DNA from: Berghia stephanieae
Taxonomy: Eukaryota > Mollusca > Gastropoda > Nudibranchia > Aeolidiidae
Length of the DNA stretch: 64,000 bases
Assembly (NCBI GenBank): GCA_034508935.3
Contig: CM067447.1
Location: forward strand, 65,943,860-66,007,859
Reading direction: 5' to 3'
Under the pieces are notes generated by a model. The model saw only the letters and a program-made list of their open reading frames with translations. It was not told the origin of the DNA and did not search any database. Each line of letters opens with the position of its first letter. Within the stretch, counting starts at the first letter, position 1. This document shows positions 53,301 to 63,844 of this stretch, piece after piece. The translations under genes were made by a program, and so were the position numbers.

Positions 53301-56300
53301 TTTTTTTACACTGTTGAATTCTGGTGCTGGACTAACAAATAGTTCTTTTCCTAGTAGTATCTTTGTATCTTCAAAATTCATGGTAAATAGTGTAAATTGA
53401 TAGATAAGATTCATTAATTATATATTGTCTGAATCGAAGGGCCTAATCCATAGTTGTTTTAGTTCTTCCCTAATCTTTCCTCATTTATAATAAGATAAGA
53501 TAGATATACTTTGTTGATCCTTTATGGAAATTATTGCCAACTGATGTGGATGTACAAATGGAGGAATGGCAAATCAGGATAGCACCCAGAATACAACATG
53601 AATGACCCAATCAAGGTGCTCAACAAAAAGGAACAGGTCATCATCTTCAGACTGAGAACTGGACACAACCAGTTAAAGGAACATATGTGGAGGATGTCCA
53701 GAGCAGGTGCCTCTGGACAATGTGACTGCGGACTTGAAAATGAAAATGGACATCATGTCCTAATGGAATGTCCAAGGTACAACCAGTTGAGAAGGAACTT
53801 CTGGCCTGATCCAACCCCATACTCAAAGAAGCTGTACGGCAGTGAGGACGACCTCAGGACCACTGTGGGCTTCATTCACCAGACCGGACTGACCATGTGA
53901 CGTGACGGGAACGAAGAAGAAGAAGAAGAAATCAGGATGGCCCAATGTGTCAAAGGCACGGGAGGAACTAGGCCTAAGGTAAGGGAAGGATGTGTATGTA
54001 CAAATGGAGGAATGGCAAATCAGGAAGGCCCAATGTGTCAAAGACACGGGAGGAATTAGGCCTAAGGTAAGGGAAGGATGTGGATGTACAAATGGAGGAA
54101 TGGCAAATCTGGATGGCCCAATGTGTCAAAGACACGGGAGGAATTAGGCCTAAGGTAAGGGAAGGATGTGGATGTACAAATGGAGGAATGGCAAATCTGG
54201 ATGGCCCAATGTGTCAAAGACACGGGAGGAACTAGGCCTAAGGTAAAGGAAGGATGTGTATGTACAAATGGAGGAATGGCAAATCTGGATGGCCCAATGT
54301 GTCAAAGACACGGGAGGAACTAGGCCTAAGGTAAAGGAAGGATGTGTATGTACAAATGGAGGAATGGCAAATCTGGATGGCCCAATGTGTCAAAGACACG
54401 TGAGGAACTAGGCCTAAGGTAAGGGAAGGATGTAGATGTTCATAATTTTATATTGTCCCAGTATTGTCTTAATAGGGACAAACATGCTCCTCTTTATTTC
54501 TGATAAAATGTGCATTCAGCGAAAGCTGCACAATGTTCCTTTTTTTTATCTTCTGAAAATTCCGATTTGAGACCTGTGCACAAAACAGACAATGGATGTT
54601 AAACTTTCTTTGAAGATACTGTAAACAATTTATAAAATTCTCATTGATGACAGAGCCAATTCTCTTGTTCCAATGTATGATTGCTGGACATGTGGAGCAG
54701 GTCCATTTGGCTTAGTTATGTCCCGTTTTAGCTGATGCGCCTATTTCTACTATTCCAGGTCCATACAAAAGGTGTGAATTATGGACGTTGCAGCAAAGGT
54801 CAAGGATGTGCCCTAAGGCTACAGCCTTTTATGGCCAGTGGCCAAAGTCATATAGGATTGATGACTGAATCTCCTAGTCTCATGCGGATGTTTTATATAC
54901 AGGCTCATGTCAAACGGCTTCTCGAAGCTTGTGGGTAAGCTACATATTGATTTCTTCATCATCTCATTTTTACCATTAGTAATGATTACAGTCATTTCAC
55001 TCAACTCTTGTGTATATTACATTGTATTGCCTGTCCTCAACAAAGCATTGGTATTTGACTTAAATTTCGATTTTCATTATCTGATTTTTACTAACTTACC
55101 TGCAGATTGGGGGTGTCGATCACATTTAAATGGATTTGAAACACTTTAATAGAAAATAAACATTTTACCACTGGGTATTGTCATCAATGCTCTGTCAATT
55201 TAATGTGATTAATTTACTTTAAAGACTTCAGTGGGTGGTTGGATGGGAGCATCACCCTTGAATCATATACCTATGATGTTCGCATGGGTGTACGATCCGA
55301 TAGTGATGTCGTTTCTTCTTCTCTTTACTAGCCTATCCTGCTTCTTTGGTTTGTGATTGTATTTTTGACAGGGGATTATTTTTTTTCTGTAAATCTTCTG
55401 CCTGTTTGTTCTTGGTTGTTTATAATTTAGCTTATGATATCTTTAGGTTATGATTTTGATTTACATTTGTACTATTTTTGTTAGATTGCTTGTTTTTTTT
55501 GTTTCAGCGGTCTCTCATATAACCCCAATTGTGTTGGGAGAGACCTAAAGCAACAAACAAACAAAAAAAAAAGACTTCAGTGAAATTTGATAAAATTGTA
55601 TCATTATCGGATTGAGCCTGTGTCTAAAGGTCATTTTCTAGGCAGGGTTTTCTGACTTCCCATGGTGGGCAGAGAGTGTCTTCTATCCCCCATGTGTGTT
55701 TTCTCTTTCCATGTTGCTCTCTGTCATTGTTCTGGATTTGAGATTGCCCTGGTCCTGGCACGGAATCTTAGCTGAGAAGAATACAGTCAAATGCATAGAA
55801 CTTCTTTTTTTTTCTTTTTTTTTTTTCTGAGAGAGAGAGAGAGTGATGATTTTTTTTCATTATAAATCATCTCTTTGTTATGTATTATAAGTTTTGAATA
55901 TATTATAGTTTGTAAACATTTGTGAGAATTATCCACAGGCGGAATCCTTTGCCTGTGCCTGGATGAGACCATTAGGTAATACCAAAATAGGCACATTGAT
56001 GGATTGCTTGTGGAATATGATGTATATGATGATTTAATCTTCTGGTTTTCTACTGGCGCTGAAATTACCTTATAAGGTCACAGACGTTGTAAAACCCCTA
56101 AAAACAAAGAAATAAAAGGTCATATTTTCAATGTAATGACACAAATAGACATCAGTATGAAGTAATTCGGGGAATTTTGGAAATGAAATTGATTTCTCAA
56201 AACAAAAACAAAAACAAAAAAGATTTACTTGAATTCTTGAATAAATGCAAAAGGTTGAAATCCTGAGAGGTTGGATGGTCAGGATAACAGGAATTCTCTA

Positions 56301-57675
56301 AGTTAGGATGTTGAAAATCTGTCCATATTTGTCAATCCACTTTAGATGGCAGATCCTTAAAGTTTGAATACAATGGAATTAAATCCTTCCCTGGTTCTTC
56401 AAAACAACATGGACGTCTTCTAGTGCCGATATCTGTGACAATAACCAGCCAGCATGACTTCCTGTACTTTCATTTAAAATTCAGTCTTTGTGTCCAATCC
56501 AGGTATAAAGTGTTATGTCAGGAAAGATCAAAGGATGCTGAGGTTTCATCCAGATCTGATGACACCTCCAAAATTGAAAAATTCATCTCCATGGCAAAAG
56601 CTCTCTCAGCCAAGCATAGGGAGGATGGAGTTGTCAATGATAGAGAAATAAATCTTCAATCCATAATACAAGAAGAAATGTTTTGTGTTGGAAAAGATGG
56701 ATTGGATAAGAATTTAAATAAAGTGGAAGGTAATGTTTATTATATTCATTATATATTTTACAAAAATGTCTAGTTTTATTAATTGTAAGGAATTTACGTT
56801 TCTGCCAATTGTTAATTACATTTCAACAATCATTTTCAGTTACATTTTCGATCCTACTTTTTATTAATTGCTGAAATTTGATTTAACATGATTTTCTATC
56901 CCTTTGTCTTTTGTAAAATTGAGAATGTTTCTAGTGTAGTTTTTCATTCATTGAACATTCCTTCTGTAATTGGTTGACATGATTTCTCTAAGATCTGAGC
57001 TTCAGATATAGAAATATTGTGATCTACAGTTTTATGTATTTTTAAAATGGCAACTGCAATCAACAAAATGATTGGGCCTTGAAAATCTCTCTGCTTGTAA
57101 CTTTTCTTCCCTTGGATAGAAGGTGATAGTGAGTGTCAGAATCTGGCTATGCACAAGATGGGACTCCGTGGATCACCCATTTTCCCTGACTGGAGCGCAA
57201 TGATGGGCTGACCGTGTTTTTGTCTAGAAAATATCAGAGCATTTTCTAATCTCATATTTACTTCTACAATGGCATCACAGTTAAAACAATTTTTATAAAA
57301 ATATTTTCCAAAACAGTTTTCACTCCGGATGGGAAAATGACAGACATTTTAAAGTGTGCAGCTTCCTTTGGTGGATTAGATGTGGGGTGTTCACTTGAGG
57401 TGAGTCATGAAACTGTCCACATGAGGTAAGCGATGAAAATGTTAATTTGTTTTTGTTTTGTTCATAGATTGGTCTCTTATTTATAAACCCAAATTGTTCA
57501 AATTGCCAGATATTGTATGAATATTTCCAAACAATTACAGATCAGGTTTTGATATGGAAGTTGTAAGGATTCACCGTCTATTTGTATAATGCCCTCATAA
57601 GTTATTATTATTTCCATTAGCTCTTCTATAAAATTAAATGACATCTGATTTCTGTAAACAATTTTTATAATAATA

Positions 57676-57718
<43 letters not shown>

Positions 57719-57738
57719 TGAATGATAATAATAATAAC

Positions 57739-57779
<41 letters not shown>

Positions 57780-60700
57780 CCCTGTACCACTCAATCTTAG
57801 TTCAGATATCGGTCTGTGATATTTCATACTGTTTCCACCATGCATCATTTTACAGAGTCTGGTCCACATTGTTCCACAAAGCCAAGTCTTCCGATTACAA
57901 CAGACTATCCTGCTCCATCGTGGCGTGTCACAGACAAAAGTCAAACAGGTAGTCCTATGTCAAATAAACCATTTTTTTTTATTATTCTTTTTTTTTCTTC
58001 TATGAAGGCAAAACAATCAAGTTGATCTTACTTCAATTCATAAAGAAAAGCATTGATACTTGAAGCTCCAAGAAGTAACAATAATAACATGGAAAGGTGC
58101 CAAATAACATGGAATGCTTACTTACTTAATTTGGTGGAACATAAGGTGCCAAATAACATGGAATGCTTACTTACTTAATTTGGTGGAACATAAGGTGCCA
58201 AATAACATGGAATGCTTACTTACTTAATTTGGTGGAACATAAGGTGCCAAATAACATGGAATGCTTACTTACTTAATTTGGTGGAACATAAGGTGCCAAA
58301 TAACATGGAATGCTTACTTACTTAATTTGGTGGAACATAAGGTGCCAAATAACATGGAATGCTTACTTATTAATTTGGTGGAACATAAGGTGCCAAATAA
58401 CATGGAATGCTTACTTACTTAATTTGGTGGAACATAAGGTGCCAAATAACATGGAATGCTTACTTACTTAATTTGGTGGAACATAAGGTGCCAAATAACA
58501 TGGAATGCTTACTTACTTAATTTGGTGGAACATAAGTGCCAAATAACATGGAATGCTTACTTACTTAATTTGGTGGAACATAAGGTGCCAAATAACATGA
58601 ATGCTTACTTACTTAATTTGGTGGAACATAAGGTTGCCAAATACATGGAATGCTTACTTACTTAATTTGGTGGAACATAAGGTGCCAAATAACATGGAAT
58701 GCTTACTTACTTAATTTGGTGGAAATAAGGTGCCAAATAACATGGAATGCTTACTTACTTAATTTGGTGGAACATAAGGTGCCAAATAACATGGAATGCT
58801 TACTTACTAATTTGGTGGAACATAAGGTGCCAAATAACATGGAATGCTTACTTCTTAATTTGGTGGAACATAAGGTGCCAAATAACATGGAATGCTTACT
58901 TACTTAATTTGGTGGAACATAAGGTGCCAAATAACATGGAATGCTTACTTACTTAATTTGGTGGAACATAAGGTGCCAAATAACATGGAATGCTTACTTA
59001 CTTAATTTAGTGGAACAAAGGTGCCAAATAACATGGAATGCTTACTTACTTAATTTGGTGGAACATAAGGTGCCAAATAACATGGAATGCTTACTTACTT
59101 AATTTGGTGGAACATAAGGTGCCAAATAACATGGAATGCTTACTTACTTAATTTGGTGGAACATAAGGTGCCAAATAACATGGAATGCTTACTTACTTAA
59201 TTTGGTGGAACATAAGGTGCCAAATAACATGGAATGCTTACTTACTTAATTTGGTGGAACATAAGGTGCCAAATAACATGGAATGCTTACTTACTTAATT
59301 TGGTGGAACATAAGGTGCCAATAATAACATGGGAATTGCTTAACTTACTTACATTTGGTGGAACATAAGGTGCCAAATAACATGGAATGCTTACTTACTT
59401 AATTTGGTGGAACATAAGGTGCCAAATAACATGGAATGCTTACTTACTTAATTTGGTGGAACATAAGGTGCCAAATAACATGGAATGCTTACTTACTTAA
59501 TTTGGTGGAACATAAGGTGCCAAATAACATGGAATGCTTACTTACTTAATTTGGTGGAACAAAGGTGCCAAATAACATGGAATGCTTACTTACTTAATTT
59601 GGTGGAACATAAGGTGCCAAATAACATGGAATGCTTACTTACTTAATTTGGTGGAACATAAGGTGCCAAATAACATGGAATGCTTACTTACTTAATTTGG
59701 TGGAACATAAGGTGCCAAATAACATGGAATGCTTACTTACTTAATTTGGTGGAACATAAGGTGCCAAATAACATGGAATGCTTACTTACTTAATTTGGTG
59801 GAACATAAGGTGCCAAATAACATGGAATGCTTACTTACTTAATTTGGTGGAACATAAGGTGCCAAATAACATGGAATGCTTACTTACTTAATTTGGTGGA
59901 ACATAAGGTGCCAAATAACATGGAATGCTTACTTACTTAATTTGGTGGAACATAAGGTGCCAAATAACATGGAATGCTTACTTACTTAATTTGGTGGAAC
60001 ATAAGGTGCCAAATAACATGGAATGCTTACTTACTTAATTTGGTGGAACAAAGGTGCCAAATAACATGGAATGCTTACTTACTTAATTTGGTGGAACATA
60101 AGGTGCCAAATAACATGGAATGCTTACTTACTTAATTTGGTGGAACATAAGGTGCCAAATAACATGGAATGCTTACTTACTTAATTTGGTGGAACATAAG
60201 GTGCCAAATAACATGGAATGCTTACTTACTTAATTTGGTGGAACATAAGGTGCCAAATAACATGGAATGCTTACTTAATTAATTTGGTGGAACATAAGGT
60301 GCCAAATAACATGGAATGCTTACTTACTTAATTTGATGGAACATAAGGTGCCAAATAACATGGAATGCTTACTTACTTAATTTGGTGGAACATAAGGTGC
60401 CAAATAACATGGAATGCTTACTTACGTAATTTGGTGGAACATAAGGTGCCAAATAACATGGAATGCTTACTTACTTAATTTGGTGGAACATAAGGTGCCA
60501 AATAACATGGAATGCTTACTTACTTAATTTGGTGGAACATAAGGTGCCAAATAACTTCTTTTTTTTTTTTTAATTTACGAACACTCATGATGTGGAAGTT
60601 TCGGTTTTCCCTTTGTCAATAACACACAATGTATGAGACAAACTTAGAAGGTGTAAGACGCATCTCTGTATTGTCAATAACACACAATGTATGAGACAAA

Positions 60701-61450
60701 CTTAGAAGGTGTAAGACGCATCTCTGTATTGACAATAACACACAATGTATGAGACAAATTTAGAAGGTGTAAGACTCATCTCTGTATTGACAATAACACA
60801 CAATGTATGAGACAAACTTAGAAGGTGTAAGACGCATTTCTGTATTGACAATAACACACAATGTATGAGACAAACTTAGAAGGTGTAAGACGCATCTCTG
60901 TATTGACAATAACACACAATGTATGAGACAAACTTAGAAGGTGTAAGACGCATCTCTGTATTGACAATAACACACAATGTATGAGACAAACTTAGAAGGT
61001 GTAAGACGCATCTCTGTATTGACAAGTTTTGAAAGTCCTTCTATCAATTTTATTTCTTTTCAAGAAAGGAAATGACCAAAAGTCACAAGGTGCTAAGTGT
61101 AGGCCAGATGTGGAAAAACTTGGATTTCAGCCTCCTGTAGATACTGAGTTATATCCCTTGCTTTATAAGGGAGTGCCGATGGGTTAGTTGGTAGAGCACT
61201 CGCTTCACCGGCTGTCCGTGTCTTTCCAATATCTAATGAAGCAGTTTCAGTTACTTTCAAAACGTGTGTATGTCAATCTATAATGCTTGTTTACCTGTGT
61301 CTGCTTTTGATTTCCTCAGTCTCATCTCACAATGGGTCCAGTTGTTTGCAATAAAGATATAACTATGGAGCAATTTCAAAGGTGGGATTATTAGTGGAGA
61401 AAGTTAGAAGACAGGGACTGGACAAGAGAGAGAGAGAGATATGGGGAGAG

Positions 61451-61530
<80 letters not shown>

Positions 61531-62407
61531 GGATAGAGATAGAAGAAAGGCGTAAATACGTAATCGTTGAAAAATGCTCTGAATGCGTTGAATAAAAAAT
61601 GTATTCAATGCTTACTGATTAAAAGTAATCTTTTTTTATATGCGCATGAATATAAATCCAACTTTTTCCTTTTTTGGGTCAAATTGTCATTCAAGCAGAT
61701 GTAGTAAAATACAAATGGCTAATCGAAGTTACTACTGCCATGCATCCAAAACCATTAAAATTCACAACCAATTACTCATTTTTTTTGGTGGAAGTTAAAA
61801 GAATCAAAACAATCTCACCTACACATGGCTTTAAACATTTATAATTGATAAATAGGCTGCTTTCAATTTCATTGTGCCTTCATCGATTTACACCACTAAT
61901 ACACATTATGAAAACATAATGACTGTTAAAAATTGAAAGAAAAATGCACACAATAAAAAAATAGCCACCATTTTCTAGCCAGTCAGATTTTGTTGCTTTT
62001 TATTGATATATAAATAAACATTTTCCAAGATGCCATCCACACCTGTCCATCTTTTAAATGTCCATGGGTCTCGTCTACTATTATATTCGTCTCCCTCTAT
62101 TTTATTTTCAGTTCTCGTTTCCAGCAAATGAAAGAAGCCTCTGAAATGCGTCACGGAATCAAATGTGAAGGTGAGATTTATTCATGAACAAAGCATGTCG
62201 TCTGTCTGGATTTTAAGTCATGTTATTGGCTGAAGAAGGGTTTTGACCCCAAAGCGTTCTATTCATTTTCAAAGCTTTTCTATTCATTTTTTTTCATGAC
62301 TTTTTACAATCCACAGCTTGTGAGATTTATGGTAGATCTATGTCACCCGTCACCTGGTGACGGTTTTATATCACATTGACATTAATGCTGAAAATTATAG
62401 TATTATT

Positions 62408-62502
<95 letters not shown>

Positions 62503-62528
62503 CATTATTATTATTATTATCATTATTA

Positions 62529-62618
<90 letters not shown>

Positions 62619-63515
62619 CCCCCTATTTCTACAGGTCCAGAATGGAAGACTAGAATAAATGAGCTGTCTCAAGCAGGAATAAAAATTGAAGTGCTGGGAA
62701 CTGCCATGCATTGCCCTGTTCGTCTTTTCTTCATTTTCATTCATTGATGGTTTATTTATATTTTCATTCTATTTTCATGATTTTATTTTTGTAAGATAAA
62801 AATAATTGTACAGCAGAGAGACAAAAGAAAATCAATGTTTGGGCCTTTTTTTTTTTTTTTGTTATCCAATATGCAAATGATTTTTTTAAAAATATCTTTT
62901 TAGTTATTTTTAGAAAACAAAATATCTTCAGTTTGGCTTGCGATTGCGATACCCTTATCCTGGGTTATGAAAGATGCATGATAGGAAAACTGGCTTTTTG
63001 TCTGTGATTTTAAAACGTGCTTTCTTATTTGCCATACCTTTTCAGAAACGTTCTTTGAAATTCTTTTTTTTTTTTTTTTTCACTAGCTCAATGACATATG
63101 AAACTATTATTTTCTTATTTCTATGTAAATTCACTGTTGTCCAAAATAGTTTCATTTTAGGCCTGAACACAAATCTTTATTTATCAAATTAAATGTGCAG
63201 CTTGCTTTTTCCCTTTTACAGGGATGGCCCTTGTCCGACTACAGCCAGAATACTGCCTTTATCTTTCTTTCTCTCTCATTCACACACAATCTCACTCTCT
63301 CAACTACACACGTACACACACACACATTGTAACAACAGTACATAACGTGTAATGCTCAAAAATTGTGTTCTTTACTGTTTCTCTGTCAACACAGCTCAAA
63401 CTAGATGCCCTTTGCAATGGCAGCACAGCTGAGAATCGCCTTGGAGCTTTTGTGTTGTACAACACAGCACGCTTGGCCACTCTACTGAGACTATTCCATC
63501 AAGGGGTGGAAAACG
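49171..63515 (+). CDS. DALRD3: DALR anticodon-binding domain protein 3, partial (3' end outside)
   Basis: In vertebrates DALRD3 binds arginine tRNAs and recruits METTL2 for 3-methylcytidine at position 32; the same role is inferred here. Coding exons: 49171-49371, 52305-52433, 54759-54934, 56353-56729, 57317-57399, 57856-57948, 61320-61381, 62112-62170, 62635-62717, 63395-63515. They give 1384 nt, 461 codons, all phase-consistent. Matches to the human protein as recalled: CALRLQPF (CALRLSQL), SLVHIVPQSQVFRLQQ (CLVVHVVS...), HLTMGPV (HLICGPVK) and GAFVLYNTARLATLL (GTFVMYNCARLATLF). The last opens the DALR anticodon-binding region, with roughly 130 residues missing past the edge. The donor at 62718 (CCT|GTTCGT) is weak but the only one giving phase and alignment. 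Start is the first ATG of exon 1. Confidence 0.9.
49383..50878. mobile_element. Long-TIR foldback transposon (MULE-like) in DALRD3 intron 1
   Basis: Imperfect ~140-bp inverted arms at 49383-49525 and about 50725-50878 share CTATTCTCACCCCCGGGATG, CGAGCTCTCACCCC, CTTCTCGCTATTCTCACCCC and GGTAGCCTAGCCTAGCCGCC. The sub-ends TATTCTCACCCCCGGGATGA are themselves near-palindromic. The interior holds tandem copies of the same phrases, C-runs and a long (CT)n. AAGTTTTTA flanks both sides exactly (49374-49382 and 50879-50887): a 9-bp duplication as made by Mutator-like elements. No transposase, so non-autonomous. Confidence 0.8.
50276..50358. repeat. (CT)n microsatellite
   Basis: About 41 CT units inside the foldback element; pyrimidine-rich low-complexity sequence continues to 50660. 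Confidence 0.97.
51130..51720. mobile_element. Inverted-repeat element in DALRD3 intron 1
   Basis: 51172-51215 (containing AAATAAACTTGAACTCTATT and CTCCGAATGGTCGG) is repeated inverted at about 51640-51692 (TTTGGAGAAATAGACATC, AAGTTTATTTTCCCGACCAT). Probably a decayed MITE; no target duplication was found. Confidence 0.55.
52138..52206. mobile_element. Foldback MITE (family G), fragment
   Basis: AAGATGAGAGTCAATTAAAT, a TCGATATTTGAATGA phrase and TTTCTGGTCAAA match one arm of family G. Lies about 100 bp before DALRD3 exon 2. Confidence 0.5.
52746..53024 (-). mobile_element. tRNA-derived SINE (family B), copy 8
   Basis: Reverse copy, tail GAGCTTTTATATAGCACAAT at left and ACCACAAGACCACATAGCCG head at right, with box B GGCTCGAACCC (reverse). 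In DALRD3 intron 2. Confidence 0.9.
53541..54440 (+). repeat. 88-bp minisatellite, ~6 copies, first copy split by a LINE
   Basis: Units with ATGGAGGAATGGCAAATC start near 53556, 54002, 54090, 54178, 54266 and 54354. Once the 358-bp insertion is removed, all spacings are 88 bp. Each unit ends with GGCCTAAG|GTAAGG, a strong potential 5' splice site, though no acceptor-bounded exon is evident. Confidence 0.93.
53581..53928 (+). mobile_element. 3' end of a second LINE family
   Basis: A 348-bp insert with a 10-bp target duplication AAATCAGGAT (53571-53580, 53929-53938) and a (GAA)n end. It encodes the C-terminus of a non-LTR retrotransposon ORF: RLRTGHNQLKEHMWRM, then CDCGLENENGHHVLMECPRY (a Cys-His zinc-binding motif), ending at the stop at 53898-53900. 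Severely 5'-truncated. Different family from the 27.4-kb LINE. Confidence 0.88.
55220..55560 (+). repeat. Unclassified repeat-like block with hairpin
   Basis: T-rich block ending in GGTCTCTCATATAACCCCAA...GGGAGAGACC (55510-55547), a strong hairpin, followed by CAACAAACAAAC. The A-rich ending suggests a retroposed element. In DALRD3 intron 3. Confidence 0.45.
55610..56110 (+). mobile_element. Family A retroelement, copy 14 (opposite orientation, old)
   Basis: Runs from TTTTCTGACTTCCCATGGTGGGC to GTAAAACCCCTAAAAACAAA with an AAATAAAA tail. The GATGATTT...AAATCATC hairpin is still present. Orientation is opposite to copies 1-13. Confidence 0.8.
57662..57778. repeat. (AAT)n microsatellite
   Basis: About 38 AAT-type triplets with few interruptions, ending about 80 bp before DALRD3 exon 57856-57948. 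Confidence 0.95.
58090..60556 (+). repeat. 49-bp minisatellite, ~50 copies (DALRD3 intron 6)
   Basis: Unit from AAGGTGCCAAATAACATGGA to TTTGGTGGAACAT, 49 bp, about 50 head-to-tail copies over 2.47 kb. Most copies are identical. Single-base losses cluster at 58360-59060, with one scrambled copy at about 59317-59350. It ends abruptly in a T-run at 60557. No exon or splice site is embedded. Confidence 0.98.
60611..61025 (+). repeat. 58-bp minisatellite, ~7 copies
   Basis: Unit containing TGACAATAACACACAATGTA and GACAAACTTAGAAGGTGTAA; period 58 bp from 60613 to 61025. Ends about 25 bp upstream of a pyrimidine-rich, acceptor-like TTTTATTTCTTTTCAAG at 61049-61065 that is not needed for the gene frame. 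Confidence 0.96.
61174..61235 (+). mobile_element. tRNA-like SINE head (family D), copy 3
   Basis: GTGCCGATGGGTTAGTTGGTAGAGCACTCG is a tRNA box A-type head; box B is lost. Confidence 0.5.
61452..61527. repeat. (AT)n microsatellite
   Basis: About 38 AT units, about 70 bp downstream of the donor of DALRD3 exon 61320-61381. Confidence 0.97.
62226..62300 (+). repeat. Repeat E copy in DALRD3 intron 8
   Basis: GGCTGAAGAAGGGTTTTGAC, then CCCAAAGCGTTC; tail truncated. Confidence 0.6.
62400..62620. repeat. (ATC)n(ATT)n compound microsatellite abutting an acceptor
   Basis: Alternating blocks of ATC and ATT triplets, about 220 bp, ending only 15 bp before the AG of DALRD3 exon 62635-62717. The remaining pyrimidine tract is CCCCCTATTTCTACAG. 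Confidence 0.96.
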
Positions 63516-63707
63516 GTGGGTTTTTATTGAAGTCTATCCTTTACTGTAGTGAATGTGTGGATGGAATAACCTTTATTGGTAGCATAGACGATGGAGGACA
63601 GGGGGATAGTATCGTCTTAGGCCAATGGGTTTTACATCAGTCCACAGTCACAACCTTTGACCCCAACCTTATTATTTCATCTATTTCCTGTATTATCATT
63701 TCAACAT

Positions 63708-63821
63708 GGCCAGAAAACTCATCCTTCAAGTATCGATTTATTGAAGTCCCAGGTCTGAGTGTATTTTGCCAATTAGGGTCATTTTAATTGATTGATATTT
63801 GAAGGGGGAAATTTATGGCCA
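63708..63821. mobile_element. Foldback MITE (family G), complete small copy
   Basis: GGCCAGAAAACTCATCCTTC at 63708 and the inverted arm ending TATGGCC at 63821 enclose ~110 bp, with ATCGATTTATT and AATTGATTGAT forming inner arms. Confidence 0.6.
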
Positions 63822-63844
63822 AAATTTTAAATACATGTTGTTTT

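Noticed and set aside
57120-57210. Larger cassette exon ending in TGA in DALRD3
   Set aside because: It would truncate the protein and is not needed for phase. The embedded 9-nt version is kept only as a low-confidence finding.
58456-58956. Tryptophan/leucine-rich repeat frames (WWNIRCQITWNAY type)
   Set aside because: They are translations of the 49-bp minisatellite and shift at each single-base loss.
61066-61190. Possible extra DALRD3 exon after TTTTATTTCTTTTCAAG
   Set aside because: Has a good acceptor and about 35 open codons, but then runs into a SINE head with a stop. Exon 57856-57948 joins 61320-61381 directly in phase and in alignment with vertebrate DALRD3.
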